From Campylobacter concisus (GTDB lineage: Bacteria > Campylobacterota > Campylobacteria > Campylobacterales > Campylobacteraceae): a stretch of 64,000 nt of DNA. Made by a program: the position numbers and the translations under genes. The stretch's first letter is position 1, and each line of letters begins with the position of its first letter. The notes beneath the pieces were generated by a model. The model did not search any database, was not told the DNA's origin, and was given only the letters and a program-made list of their open reading frames with translations. The DNA is taken from positions 372,001 through 436,000 of the forward strand of contig NZ_LVLC01000012.1 of the NCBI RefSeq assembly GCF_002092855.1. The letters are read 5' to 3'. Of the stretch, positions 47,101-55,507 are shown in pieces.

Positions 47101-47774
47101 TTGGCGGGCTTGACCACGTGCTAGCTAGCGGCGAGAACGTAAACGTACTGGTGCTTGACACTGAAGTTTACTCAAACACCGGCGGTCAAAGCTCAAAATC
47201 AAGTCGCGCGGGTTCGATAGCGCAATTTACGGCATCTGGCAAGCCGATGCAGAAAAAAGACCTAGGCTACATCGCGATGACCTACGGAAATATCTTCGTA
47301 GCTCAAATTAACTCAAACGCGAGCCAGGCAAACACGATAAAAGCCATCGCTGCAGCCGAGGCCTACGACGGACCTAGCCTCGTGATCGCGTATTCGCCGT
47401 GTATCGCGCACGGTATAAAAGGCGGCATGGCCTACTCCGGCGGTCAAGGCGAACTAGCGACTAAATGCGGCTACTGGCCGACCTACATCTACGATCCGCG
47501 CCTAATCAAAGAGGGCAAAAATCCGCTCAAAATGACCTCAAAAGAGCCGGATTGGTCGCTTTACGAGGAGTTTTTGCTAAACGAGGTTCGCTACAACTCG
47601 CTTAGAAAGACAAATCCGCAGCACGCGGACGAGCTGCTAGCTAAAAACAAGGCCGACGCGCAAAGACGCTACCGCCAGCTAAAACGGCTAAGCTTGGCTG
47701 ACTTTAGCGACGAGGTCGAGTCTAGCGCGCCTGAGAGCGCCGAGGATGCCTCTGCCGATACCGTAGCCGAGTAA
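44172..47774 (+). CDS. por: Pyruvate:flavodoxin/ferredoxin oxidoreductase, single-chain
   Basis: 1200 residues; converts pyruvate plus CoA to acetyl-CoA and CO2, giving low-potential electrons. Order: pyruvate-binding domain I (YPITPSSPMADYTDMW), domain II, CoA/gamma domain, two ferredoxin clusters (CIQCNQCAFVCPHAVI and CTGCELCAQNCPS), and TPP domain with ACPGCGETPYIG and DGWAYDIGFGGLDHV. Slightly longer than usual through an Ala/Glu/Ser tail (SSAPESAEDASADTVAE). Base and codon use is clearly richer in G+C than flanks (32 of 60 bases at 44641-44700). Flavodoxin encoded 2.5 kb before is the likely acceptor. Confidence 0.96.
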   Translation: MAKIMKTMDGNEAAAHAAYAFTEVAGIYPITPSSPMADYTDMWAAQGKKNLFGMPVKVVEMQSEGGAAGTVHGSLQVGALTTTYTASQGLLLKIPNMYKIAGQLLPGVIHVSARSIAAQALSIFGDHQDIYACRQTGFAMLASGSVQEVMDIAGVAHLAAIKGRVPFLHFFDGFRTSHEIQKIEVLDYAHFDRLLDREALQKFRDEALSPENPKTRGTAQNDDIYFQTRELANRYYDAVPDIVAEYLKEISKITGRDYKPFNYYGDPHATRLVVAMGSVTQTLEEVVDHLRAKGEKVGVLKVHLYRPFSLKYLFDVMPETVEKIAVLDRTKEPGSLGEPLYLDVKAAFYGRKNQPVIVGGRYGLSSKDVDPAQMLAVFENLNLEGPKNGFTVGIEDDVTFTSLKVGEKISLSDASVKECLFYGLGADGTVGANKNSIKIIGDKTDLYAQAYFAYDSKKSGGYTRSHLRFGKNPIRSTYLVSNPHFVACSVAAYLEIYDVIDGIREGGTFLLNSIWDAEQTVAKLPNKVKKILAAKRVNFYIINATKLAREIGLKNRTNTIMQSAFFKLADIIPFADAQKYMKEYAHKAYAKKGEAIVEMNYKAIDMGADGLVKVAVDPSWANLTDDAANEEKYVGDEFIEKIVKPINAARGDSLPVSAFVGFEDGHFKSGTTAYEKRGIGVMVPKWIEENCIQCNQCAFVCPHAVIRPFLIDENELAAAPQTVQDHVLDAKGKEVKWLKYKIQVSPLDCTGCELCAQNCPSKEKSLVMVPLAEEMEKNEQENADYLFKKVTYKDDLMSKDSVKGVGFAQPLFEFHGACPGCGETPYIGLVTRLFGDRMIVANATGCSSIYGGSAPSTPYTTNKEGKGVAWANSLFEDNAEFGMGMNVAVETLRHRIEDVMLRTKDAVPNALAALYSDWIAHKNDGEKTTQITKILTPILEQNLDVEGVKEILELKRYLVKKSQWIIGGDGWAYDIGFGGLDHVLASGENVNVLVLDTEVYSNTGGQSSKSSRAGSIAQFTASGKPMQKKDLGYIAMTYGNIFVAQINSNASQANTIKAIAAAEAYDGPSLVIAYSPCIAHGIKGGMAYSGGQGELATKCGYWPTYIYDPRLIKEGKNPLKMTSKEPDWSLYEEFLLNEVRYNSLRKTNPQHADELLAKNKADAQRRYRQLKRLSLADFSDEVESSAPESAEDASADTVAE

Positions 47775-47823
47775 GGCGCAAATTTCTCTCGCCTAAATTT
47801 GACGGGCGAGGGAAAATATCTGT

Positions 47824-47855
47824 AAATTTAGCCGCTCGTTCGGGCGGTTAAATTT
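47824..47855 (+). terminator. Terminator-like hairpin after por
   Basis: Arms TAAATTTAGCCGCTCG and CGGGCGGTTAAATTTG around TT; a few wobble pairs. A second G+C-rich hairpin (CTCGCC to GGCGAG) lies just before it, behind the por stop codon. Confidence 0.6.
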
Positions 47856-47905
47856 GCTTTCAAATTTGAAATTTTATTTAACGCGGCAAATTTAAAAGGC
47901 GCAAA

Positions 47906-48412
47906 ATGAGCCAAACCCATCCTTTTAAACCGGTTTTTGATAAAAACTCTAAAATTTTAATCCTCGGTTCCTTTCCCTCCGCCCCCTCTCGCAAGCTGGG
48001 CTTTTACTACGCAAATCCGCAAAATCGCTTTTGGCTGGTGCTGGCCGGGATTTTAAACGCTCCGACGCCTACTAGTACGGATGAAAAGATAGATTTTCTG
48101 CTAGCTCACCGCATCGCTATCTACGACGCTGCGATCTCGTGCGAGATAAAGGGCTCGAGCGATGCTAAAATGACCGCCGTCAAGCCAGCAAATTTAGAGC
48201 CGATCTTTAGCGGAGCGCGCATAGCGCAGGTATTCGCAAACGGCGGCAAGGCGCACGAAATCTGCGAAAAGTATCTAAAAACTCGAATTTTAAACGCAAC
48301 GGGTAAAGAACCCGTCAAGCTACCCTCGACTAGCTCCGCAAACGCAAATTTTAGCTTTGAAAGGCTCGTGCGCGAGTGGACGGTCGTCGTCGAAGCGTTA
48401 AAAGACGGTTAA
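47906..48412 (+). CDS. DNA-deoxyinosine glycosylase (uracil-DNA glycosylase superfamily)
   Basis: 168 residues with the superfamily active-site loop GSFPSAPSRKLGFYYANPQNRFW and the YDAAISCEIKGSSD segment that defines the hypoxanthine-DNA glycosylase branch; the later FANGGKAHE and LPSTSSANANF match the DNA-binding ends. It removes deaminated adenine from DNA. Part of the G+C-rich block. A TTAAATTTGA hairpin (48409-48437) follows the stop codon. Confidence 0.85.
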   Translation: MSQTHPFKPVFDKNSKILILGSFPSAPSRKLGFYYANPQNRFWLVLAGILNAPTPTSTDEKIDFLLAHRIAIYDAAISCEIKGSSDAKMTAVKPANLEPIFSGARIAQVFANGGKAHEICEKYLKTRILNATGKEPVKLPSTSSANANFSFERLVREWTVVVEALKDG

Positions 48413-48519
48413 ATTTGATGTGAGCCTTCAAATTTAACTCATCCGAAATAACCGCGCCTTCACCTTAAATTTAGTTTCAAATTTTAAAATCACCAAAATC
48501 AAACAAAGTAGGAAAAACC

Positions 48520-49665
48520 ATGAAAATACTAAAATTTCTATTTTTACTCCCGCTTCTAGCGATAGGTGCGCAGGCGCTGGAGCCAAAAGTCGTAATGAAG
48601 CCCGAAGTGAGCCTCAAAAACGGGCTTTACTGCGTAAAAGGCAAGCCCTACGACGGCACGCTAAAGATGCTTCGATACAGCGTCGAGGACCTATATGACG
48701 TAAATGCGATGGGCATGGTCTATCCGAGGTTAAAACCTCTGCCGCCCACGCTCATACGCGAGATAGACGTAGAGGGCGGCACGGCGGTGCGATACAGGGA
48801 CTATTTTGACGGCAGGGACAAGCCCTCAAACGAATACCCCCTAAAAAACGGCGTCCGCGAGGGCACGGCGAAGCACTACCACGCAGATAGCGGCGCGCTG
48901 ATGGGCGAGAGCGAATACAAAAATGACGTCCGCGACGGACTCTACCGCCGCTACTACTTCGACGAGGGCGGCGCGTTAAAGCAGGAGGGTACCTACAAAG
49001 CGGACAAGCGAGAGGGCGTATTTACCGACTATTACGTTAGCGGCGAAGTTAGCGCACGCAGCCCATACGTTGGCGGACTTCGAAACGGCGAGGACGTCGA
49101 CTATTATAAAAGCGGCAAAATCCGCGGCAAGCGAACCTACAAAAATGACAAGCGAGAGGGCGCGGAGACGTGGTACTACGAAAGCGGCGTCGTGGAGGAG
49201 ACGGGCGAATACAAAAACGACCGCAAACAAGGCGTTTGGAAGCGATTTTACGAAAACAGCAAAACGCACGTGGTAGAAAATTACAAAGACGGCGAAAAGG
49301 ACGGCGTCGTGCGCGAATACTACCCAAGCGGCAAACTTAGAGGCGAATACGAGTACAAAGACGGCCGCCAAACGGGCGCAGGGTTGGACTACTACGAGAG
49401 CGGGGCGCTGGCGGCAAAAGTGATGTTTAAAAACGGACGCTATCACGGACTGTACGAGGAGTATCACGAAAACGGCAAGCTAAAAGCTAGAGTGATGTTT
49501 GAGGACGGGCTGGAAACCGGCACGGCGAAACACTACTACGCAAACGGCAAACTAGAGGCCCAGGGCGAGTTTGAGCGCGGCAGGCTCATCCGCACCAAAA
49601 AATACGACGAAGCGGGTAAGTTAATCAGCAACAAGTTTGATAAAAACGGACTTCCGAGGGAGTAA
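48520..49665 (+). CDS. YwqK/MORN-like repeat protein, exported
   Basis: 381 residues. An N-terminal signal peptide (FLFLLPLLAIGAQA) is followed, from about residue 100, by some ten repeats of roughly 23 residues with the core GxYKNDxRxGxxxxYYxSG (for instance YKNDRKQGVWKRFYENS, YKDGRQTGAGLDYYESG). This is the MORN-like repeat of the YwqK antitoxin family; the toxin-antitoxin label is only a database name and no toxin gene is adjacent. Surface or periplasmic binding is more likely. Last gene of the G+C-rich block. Confidence 0.85.
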   Translation: MKILKFLFLLPLLAIGAQALEPKVVMKPEVSLKNGLYCVKGKPYDGTLKMLRYSVEDLYDVNAMGMVYPRLKPLPPTLIREIDVEGGTAVRYRDYFDGRDKPSNEYPLKNGVREGTAKHYHADSGALMGESEYKNDVRDGLYRRYYFDEGGALKQEGTYKADKREGVFTDYYVSGEVSARSPYVGGLRNGEDVDYYKSGKIRGKRTYKNDKREGAETWYYESGVVEETGEYKNDRKQGVWKRFYENSKTHVVENYKDGEKDGVVREYYPSGKLRGEYEYKDGRQTGAGLDYYESGALAAKVMFKNGRYHGLYEEYHENGKLKARVMFEDGLETGTAKHYYANGKLEAQGEFERGRLIRTKKYDEAGKLISNKFDKNGLPRE

Positions 49666-49984
49666 ATACTAAAATAAGTTACTACTGGCATCATTTGAAT
49701 TTTTACCAAACCAAATATTTGCATCTTTTATATTTTGAATATTTTAATTAGCTTTAAATCACACTACAATAGTCGCACTTAATATTAAAATTTTATATTC
49801 ATCTTTTACATCTTAGTCATAAAAGTAGCAATCTCATTTATAAAATCGATAATATTTTTATAAATAAAAGCGAAATTTCAATATAACAAGTAGTATAATT
49901 GCAAGTATATAAATATTATTTTTATATTTAAGTGTATTTTTGATTTTGTATTCTGGTTTTTAAATATCTTAATAAGGAGCAAAA
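49666..49984 (+). promoter_or_regulatory. Upstream region of dcuC
   Basis: 319 bases, very AT-rich, no gene seen. A perfect TATAAT lies at 49894-49899, about 86 bases before the dcuC start, giving a long leader; AAGGAGCA is the ribosome site. Nothing else was recognised. Confidence 0.5.
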
Positions 49985-51379
49985 ATGCATACTCTTGGTC
50001 TAATCATAGCCTTACTTACGCTTTTTGTTGTAGGCTGGGCGATTTTAAAAGGCAAATACGCCACTTTCGTGCTTTTACTATCTGGCGTTATCATGCTTGT
50101 CTCTTCGGTCATTCTTGATACGGGAAAATTTTTACCAGAAAAGGTAAAGAGCACTGGAAATTCCTTACTAGATATAGTTGAGTTTATCCGCTATATGCTC
50201 TCAAATAATTTTTCGCAACTTGGACTTTTAATTATGTTAATGGTCGGTTTTGCAAGTTATATGACTCATATCGGAGCAAATCAAGCCTTTGTAGGCATCG
50301 CCACAAAAAGGTTTAAAGCCATAAAAAGCCCATATTTTATGATATTCATAGCTTTTTGCGTAGCAAAACTTATAAGCATGGTAATAACTAGTGCAGTTGG
50401 ACTTGGCGTGCTTTGTCTTGCACTTCTTGGACCAGTTCTTATATCACTAGGACTGAATAAGCTAAGCGTTGGTAGTATTTGTGCGATGAGTGGAGCTAGC
50501 TCAATGGTACTTCTTGGCTCATCAACAGCTGCTGCTGCAAAAGCAACTGAACTTGAGGTGCTTGATTATGTTTTTATCTATAAAATTCCAGCAGCTCTTC
50601 CAACTGCGCTCGTGATCGGCATTGCATTAGTTCTTTGGAATAGATACTTAGACAAAAAAGAAGGTTGGGTTTGTAGCGAGCATGTAGGAGAGAGCATTAG
50701 TTTTGACGATAAGGTGGATGTTCCAAAAGAGCAAGCACCTATGATCTACGCTCTTTTACCATTTTTACCGATGATTTTAGTAGTAGTTTTTTCGCCATAT
50801 TGTTTAAAAACTATAAAACTAAACATATCAAGTGTCATAATCCTTTCTATGATAATTGCTATGGTTTTTGAAGCATTTAGACATAAATTTAGCTTTGAAA
50901 AGCTTGGCGAAGGGCTAAAAGTATTTTTTAATGCCATGGCAAAAAGCTTAAGTGGTGTTGTTATGCTAGTTGTAGCAGCTGGTATATTTGCTGAAGGGTT
51001 TAAAGCTCTTGGTATGCTTGATGCTATTGTAAATTTGGCAAAAAGCATAGGCTTTGGGGGACTTGGCATGTCTATACTTTTTGTATTTATAACAACCATC
51101 GTTACAATCATAGCTGGCTCAAATGGTGCAAGCTTTTATCCGCTTTTAAACATGGTGCCAAATATAGCTAAGAGCTTAAACATCAACTCTGTTATGCTCG
51201 TGCTTCCTATGCATCAAGCCTCCACAATAGCTAGACCACTTTCACCTGTCTCTGGCGTAGTGGTAGCCATTTCAGGTATGCTTCACATTAGCCCGCTTTC
51301 GCTCATTAAAAGATGTAGCGTGCCAGCTATTTTAGGTCTTATAAGCCACCATATATTTGTATTTTTACTATCATTTTAA
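49985..51379 (+). CDS. dcuC: Anaerobic C4-dicarboxylate transporter DcuC
   Basis: 464 residues, about 12 helices. In DcuC carriers fumarate uptake and succinate export feed fumarate respiration. Family marks: LLIMLMVGFASYMTHIGANQAF, CAMSGASSMVLLGSSTAAA, and the end segment MLVLPMHQASTIARPLSPVSGVVVA. Normal length. Followed after 9 bp by an M3 peptidase gene, possibly the same transcript. Confidence 0.9.
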   Translation: MHTLGLIIALLTLFVVGWAILKGKYATFVLLLSGVIMLVSSVILDTGKFLPEKVKSTGNSLLDIVEFIRYMLSNNFSQLGLLIMLMVGFASYMTHIGANQAFVGIATKRFKAIKSPYFMIFIAFCVAKLISMVITSAVGLGVLCLALLGPVLISLGLNKLSVGSICAMSGASSMVLLGSSTAAAAKATELEVLDYVFIYKIPAALPTALVIGIALVLWNRYLDKKEGWVCSEHVGESISFDDKVDVPKEQAPMIYALLPFLPMILVVVFSPYCLKTIKLNISSVIILSMIIAMVFEAFRHKFSFEKLGEGLKVFFNAMAKSLSGVVMLVVAAGIFAEGFKALGMLDAIVNLAKSIGFGGLGMSILFVFITTIVTIIAGSNGASFYPLLNMVPNIAKSLNINSVMLVLPMHQASTIARPLSPVSGVVVAISGMLHISPLSLIKRCSVPAILGLISHHIFVFLLSF

Positions 51380-51388
51380 GGAGAAAAT

Positions 51389-53116
51389 ATGAGATGGAGC
51401 TTTGATGATTCTTATGTAGATTTTAATAGCGAAATTTTTATCTCATCGTTTGAAAATCTAAAAGCACAAAATGAAAATTTGGTTAATTTTTTAAACAATA
51501 GTGAGCTTACCAAAGCTATCATCTCATACGAAGAAGCATACAAGGAAGCAGCTAGCCTACTCGCATTTTGTCGTTGCAAAAGTAGTGATAATACAAAAGA
51601 TGAGCTAGCTAGTAAATTTGAGTTAAAAATAAAAGAGCAAAAAGCTAAACTTGATACGGCAAAGGAGCTACTTTTTGATAAATTTGATAGCCTAAAAAGT
51701 GATGATAAAATTTTTCAAAGCACTCAATTTAAACATATAAAATTTCTATATTTAGAGCATAAAAATAGCAAGAGCAAAATACGAAAAAAGAGCGAAAGAG
51801 AATTTTTTGCAAATTTAGCGCTCACAAATTTTTTTCCACTTTTTGCAAATTTTAGACATCTAAATAATTTAATAAATATCTCTGCTACCAATAAAAATGC
51901 AAATACACAAAGCTATAATCTTGCAAAATGTATGGGTATATTAAAAGGATCAGATGATGAAATTTTACGCAAAAATGTGTTTGATGGCCTGAGTTCTCAC
52001 TATGATAAATTTGCCGATCTTTATCTTGATATCTTAAATATGCTTCATGGATTTAGACTGGCTAAATTTAAGGCAGCAAAAGTTGATTTTTTAACTCCAA
52101 GCCTTGAAGAAAATAAAATGAGCCTTGACACTTTAAACGCCATGCAAGAAGCCATTAGCAAAAGATTGGAAAAAATAAGAGAATGCGTAAGAGTAAGAGC
52201 TAGCTTTTTAGGTGACAAAAGCATGAGAAGTTGCGATCTTTTGGCACCTTATCCACTTAGCAAGCACAGTGAAATTTCTCATGACGAGGCTATTAAAATC
52301 ATCAAAAAAGTATTAAAACCACTGGGTGAAGATAGCTTTATCAAGCTTATGATAGATAAACACTGGATAGAAAGCGAAGTGCGAGAGAATAAAGCTGGTG
52401 GAGCATTTTTTGTGAGTTTGCCAAAATTTAAGCAACCAAGAATTTTTACCACCTACATGAATACTCTTTCGCACTTAATCCAGCAAGCTCATGAGCTTGG
52501 GCATGCTTGGCACTACTACTTGATGCGTGATCTTCCGGTTTTAAGCGCAAATTTTCCAATGAGCTTAGCCGAGAGCGCGAGTACATTTAATGAGACTCTT
52601 TTACGAAATGAGCTAAAAAAAGATAACTCCCTTAGGGTAGAAATTTTATGGCAGGAACTAAAAAGCGCTGCAAATTTTTTACTTCATATAAGCGTTAGAT
52701 ACGAGTTTGAGACTGGTTTTATAAAGCTGCGACAAAAAGGTCAAGTCAGCAAAAAAGATGCAAGCGATCTTTTAAAACAAGCTTGGGATAAATTTTATAA
52801 AGACAGCACGAGCGATGTTGAAGAATTTTTGCCATATTTTAAGCCACATTTTTATAAAACAGATAACTACATTTACAACTATCCTTATAGTGTCGGTTAT
52901 CTACTATCACAATTTTTTCTAAGTGAGTTTAAAAAAGATGAAGCAAAATTTTGCAAAATTTATAAACAATTTTTAATAGAGTGTGGTACAAAAAGTGTGG
53001 AAGAGCTAATGAAAAAACACTTTAAAAAAGATACAACAAAGTGCGAATTTTGGCTGATTGGTATAGATGAAGCACTAAAAAATTTAGATGAGTTTAAAAA
53101 GGTAGTGGCTGTATAA
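51389..53116 (+). CDS. M3-family oligoendopeptidase (PepF-like)
   Basis: 575 residues, zinc oligopeptidase. The site is QAHELGHAWHYY near residue 370, with the third ligand Glu in SLAESASTFNE 26 residues later. The N-terminal helical part (SYEEAYKEAASLLAF) and the end (ELMKKHFKKDTTKCEFW) are those of PepF. No signal peptide, so cytosolic peptide turnover. Starts 9 bp after dcuC and converges with the Sua5-like gene. Confidence 0.9.
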   Translation: MRWSFDDSYVDFNSEIFISSFENLKAQNENLVNFLNNSELTKAIISYEEAYKEAASLLAFCRCKSSDNTKDELASKFELKIKEQKAKLDTAKELLFDKFDSLKSDDKIFQSTQFKHIKFLYLEHKNSKSKIRKKSEREFFANLALTNFFPLFANFRHLNNLINISATNKNANTQSYNLAKCMGILKGSDDEILRKNVFDGLSSHYDKFADLYLDILNMLHGFRLAKFKAAKVDFLTPSLEENKMSLDTLNAMQEAISKRLEKIRECVRVRASFLGDKSMRSCDLLAPYPLSKHSEISHDEAIKIIKKVLKPLGEDSFIKLMIDKHWIESEVRENKAGGAFFVSLPKFKQPRIFTTYMNTLSHLIQQAHELGHAWHYYLMRDLPVLSANFPMSLAESASTFNETLLRNELKKDNSLRVEILWQELKSAANFLLHISVRYEFETGFIKLRQKGQVSKKDASDLLKQAWDKFYKDSTSDVEEFLPYFKPHFYKTDNYIYNYPYSVGYLLSQFFLSEFKKDEAKFCKIYKQFLIECGTKSVEELMKKHFKKDTTKCEFWLIGIDEALKNLDEFKKVVAV

Positions 53117-53125
53117 ATTTACTAG

Positions 53126-53548
53126 TTATCTTAAACGTTTTATTTTTTTTCGAGAAATTTTATAAATTTTTGATGGAGCATCTTCGAAAAAATGATCATC
53201 TACTATTTCATCAGCCACGCTCATAGCCCAAGCTTCATTAAAATTTTGCCCATTTTTGTTTGCACTGCTTGAATAAAGCCAGTCAAATTTAGCTAAAAAT
53301 TTTTCGTGCTCACACTCTTTTACGACTCTAATAGCCTTTAAATTCGGATACAAAAATGTGGCTTTTCTTGAACGGCGTATGAAATTTTTATATTTTTTTG
53401 GCACTCTAACAAGCTCATTTAAAACGCTAAATTTTGCCGTCGTGATAAGGCAAGGCTTATTTTCATCACGCATTTTGGCCCTATTTATCTCTTTATAATC
53501 TTTACTCAAAAAGCCAGCTGTCGTATCAGTTTGTGCTAGAAATATCAT
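53126..53548 (-). CDS. Short Sua5/YrdC-like protein
   Basis: 140 residues. The start MIFLAQTDTTAGFLS and the KxR stretch (RAKMRDENKP) match the first motifs of the Sua5/YrdC domain, and SSSANKNGQNF matches its ATP/threonine-site SAN motif, so the key residues are there, but it is well below the 180-200 residues of normal TsaC. I start it at ATG 53548, which overlaps the EamA stop (ATGA); the frame is open upstream but into the EamA gene. Probably a reduced YrdC paralogue with unknown substrate. Confidence 0.65.
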   Translation of the reverse strand: MIFLAQTDTTAGFLSKDYKEINRAKMRDENKPCLITTAKFSVLNELVRVPKKYKNFIRRSRKATFLYPNLKAIRVVKECEHEKFLAKFDWLYSSSANKNGQNFNEAWAMSVADEIVDDHFFEDAPSKIYKISRKKIKRLR

Positions 53549-54432
53549 AATTTTTCTCTTTTTGATAGTAAAAATATACAAGAGATTATTAGAGCAAATC
53601 CTAAAAAATCCCAAAATACGAATTTTGTTCCAAGCCAAAAATAGCCAAAAAATGCTGCGCTTAGCGGTTCTATGCAGGCTAATAAACTAGCTTTTGCTGC
53701 GCCTATTAGCTTAACACCTATCATATAAAAGCTAAATGCAAAAATGGTGCCAAGCGTAATAACAGCAATAAATGCAAGCCATTGATTTATCCCATTAAGC
53801 CCAGCAAATTCCCAAAGTCTCATATAGCAAGCAAGCACCACTCCGCCCATAACCATTCCCCAGCCAAGTGTGAGAGTGACTGAATATTTAGTATTTAGCC
53901 TTGCTGGAGCAAGATTATAAACACAAACGCAAATAGCGCTAACTAAGCACCAAAATAGTGCTTTTGGCGAAATGACAAGAGATGAAATTTGCGCATGTGT
54001 GCTCAGGAAAAATACGCCAAGCATGGCTAAAAATAGAGCCAAAATTTCAAGTTTTCTTGGGACGCGTTTTTCTTTTATACAAATGACCATTAAAATTAAA
54101 GCAGGAGCAGTGTATTGAATAACAGTTGCAACTGCGGCATTTGAAAGCTCAATGGAGTAAAAATAAGCATACTGCGTCATCATAAGCCCAAGCAAAGCAT
54201 AGACTAAAAACTCGCTAAGGAGCTTTATATCTTTAATCGGAGCAAAAACGGTACTTGGTTCTTTAAAAGCATAAAAAATCACAATAACAATGCCAGCTAG
54301 CATCAGTCTATATGGCACCAAAAAATCAGAATTTATACCAAGTGAAAATAGATACTGCCCACAAACCCCACTAAATCCCCAAAGGATACCGCCAACTAAA
54401 GTAAGGAGTATCCCAAGACGATGAGTGTTCAT
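53545..54432 (-). CDS. EamA/DMT-family transporter
   Basis: 295 residues with ten hydrophobic helices in two EamA halves (first with GGILWGFSGVCGQYLF; second with SLLACIEPLSAAFFGYFWLG). Drug/metabolite transporter group, exporting amino acids or other metabolites; substrate not readable from sequence. The four-base overlap with the Sua5-like gene suggests coupled translation. 3 bp after the DUF799 gene. Confidence 0.88.
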   Translation of the reverse strand: MNTHRLGILLTLVGGILWGFSGVCGQYLFSLGINSDFLVPYRLMLAGIVIVIFYAFKEPSTVFAPIKDIKLLSEFLVYALLGLMMTQYAYFYSIELSNAAVATVIQYTAPALILMVICIKEKRVPRKLEILALFLAMLGVFFLSTHAQISSLVISPKALFWCLVSAICVCVYNLAPARLNTKYSVTLTLGWGMVMGGVVLACYMRLWEFAGLNGINQWLAFIAVITLGTIFAFSFYMIGVKLIGAAKASLLACIEPLSAAFFGYFWLGTKFVFWDFLGFALIISCIFLLSKREKL

Positions 54433-54435
54433 TAA

Positions 54436-55113
54436 TTATCTATCTTTATGAAGCTGTGCATCTTTGCCATAATGCGGCGAATATGGTCCATAAAGTATGC
54501 AGTTATGGCAATCTCTTGAAAACAAATAAGCATCTGCCATCACTGCTAGATCATACGATCTATCTGAGATGGTATTTGCCACTTGTGAGATGACAGCTGA
54601 GACTAACATACCAAGTAGGCTACTTTGGCCACTACTGCTATCTTCTGCTGCTATGGCACTACCTTGCCAAAGAGTAGCGCCACTTTTTATATCGATAAGC
54701 TTTGCTTCAAGAATGACCTTTGTTGAGCTTGAGATGACTGCATAGCTCGTACCATAATCTTTTATGTTTATATAAAGCACACTATCGGCATGAAAAATTT
54801 TATCAAGCTTATTTAGTGGCACGGCTGCGATCTCGCTTGGCTCGGTTATGCCATTTAGCTTAAAGGTATCATTTACAAGAGCCACTGGAAATACATAGTA
54901 TCCTGCTTCACTTAGTGGTGCGACTGCATTTGCTAAAACAGCTGCTGGGCCTGAAATTTCTGTGCTATCGTTTGTTGGCATAAGCACTAAGATAGAGTGA
55001 GGTCTTTTTTGTAAAAATTCTGAGTAGTCGTATGGCTCAGGCTCTTTTATAGAGCAACCCGTAAAAAATACTGCTAAAAATGCAAAGGCTATAAATTTAA
55101 GGCTATTTTTCAT
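54436..55113 (-). CDS. DUF799 lipoprotein (GNA1162-like)
   Basis: 225 residues. A lipoprotein signal with FFTGCSIKEP lipobox is followed by the DUF799 domain: SILVLMPTNDSTEISGPAAV, TLWQGSAIAAEDSSSG, and SYDLAVMADAYLFSRDCHNCILYGPYSP at the end with two close cysteines. The neisserial GNA1162 has a TolB/CsgG-like fold. Last of three genes with CsgG-like and DUF4810 lipoproteins; overlaps the DUF4810 gene by 11 bases. Outer-membrane assembly role by inference only. Confidence 0.88.
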   Translation of the reverse strand: MKNSLKFIAFAFLAVFFTGCSIKEPEPYDYSEFLQKRPHSILVLMPTNDSTEISGPAAVLANAVAPLSEAGYYVFPVALVNDTFKLNGITEPSEIAAVPLNKLDKIFHADSVLYINIKDYGTSYAVISSSTKVILEAKLIDIKSGATLWQGSAIAAEDSSSGQSSLLGMLVSAVISQVANTISDRSYDLAVMADAYLFSRDCHNCILYGPYSPHYGKDAQLHKDR

Positions 55114-55507
55114 TATTTGCCCCCTCTTTTTGCTCTACTTTTTTTGGAGTTAAATTTTTAGAGCCTTTGATGAAATTTATATACTCTCTTGACTCTGGGA
55201 AATTCTCTACTTCTTTGTCAAAATTTGCATTTGCAGCGCCTAAATTTCCGTTATTTAGATACAAAAGTCCAAGGTGTGCGTATACGCCAGGAGCGATCTT
55301 ATAGCCCTTTTGTGTTGAGATCTGCACCAAATTTTCTAAGCGTGAAATTTGCTCGTTTGTATCGCCCTCTTCATTTAGATAGCTATATAGCGAGCTACTA
55401 TATGATCCATCCCAATAATAAAGTGATCTTGGGCCGTTTGAATGACCGCAACCCGCTAAAAATAGCACAAAAAGCGCAAAGCTGGCAAGCTTTATTTTAC
55501 TTGCCAT
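55103..55507 (-). CDS. DUF4810 lipoprotein
   Basis: 134 residues with lipobox FLAGCGHSN at the end of the signal peptide. The mature part fits DUF4810: LYYWDGSYSSSLYSYLNEEG, then TPR-like helices (GVYAHLGLLYLNNGNLGAANANFDKE). It overlaps the CsgG-like gene by 16 bases and the DUF799 gene by 11, so the three are translated together and are probably one complex. Confidence 0.88.
   Translation of the reverse strand: MASKIKLASFALFVLFLAGCGHSNGPRSLYYWDGSYSSSLYSYLNEEGDTNEQISRLENLVQISTQKGYKIAPGVYAHLGLLYLNNGNLGAANANFDKEVENFPESREYINFIKGSKNLTPKKVEQKEGANNEK

Larger units (their letters stand above)
44172..49665. other. Block of higher G+C, probably acquired
   Basis: The por, glycosylase and YwqK genes all use G+C-rich codons (GCG, CGC, GGC, TAC), whereas the genes before (sotB, 20 G+C of 60 bases at 43081-43140) and after (dcuC) are AT-rich. 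The change is sharp at 44172 and 49665. No mobility gene or repeat was seen at the edges, so allelic replacement from a higher-G+C Campylobacter is a reasonable inference. Confidence 0.6.

Noticed and set aside
48976..49467. Leftward 163-codon frame opposite the YwqK-like gene
   Set aside because: Repeated low-complexity product (AVFVVF runs) from the antisense of the repeat region; shadow.
48520..49665. YwqK as half of a toxin-antitoxin pair
   Set aside because: No toxin gene adjacent, signal peptide present; only the family name suggests it.
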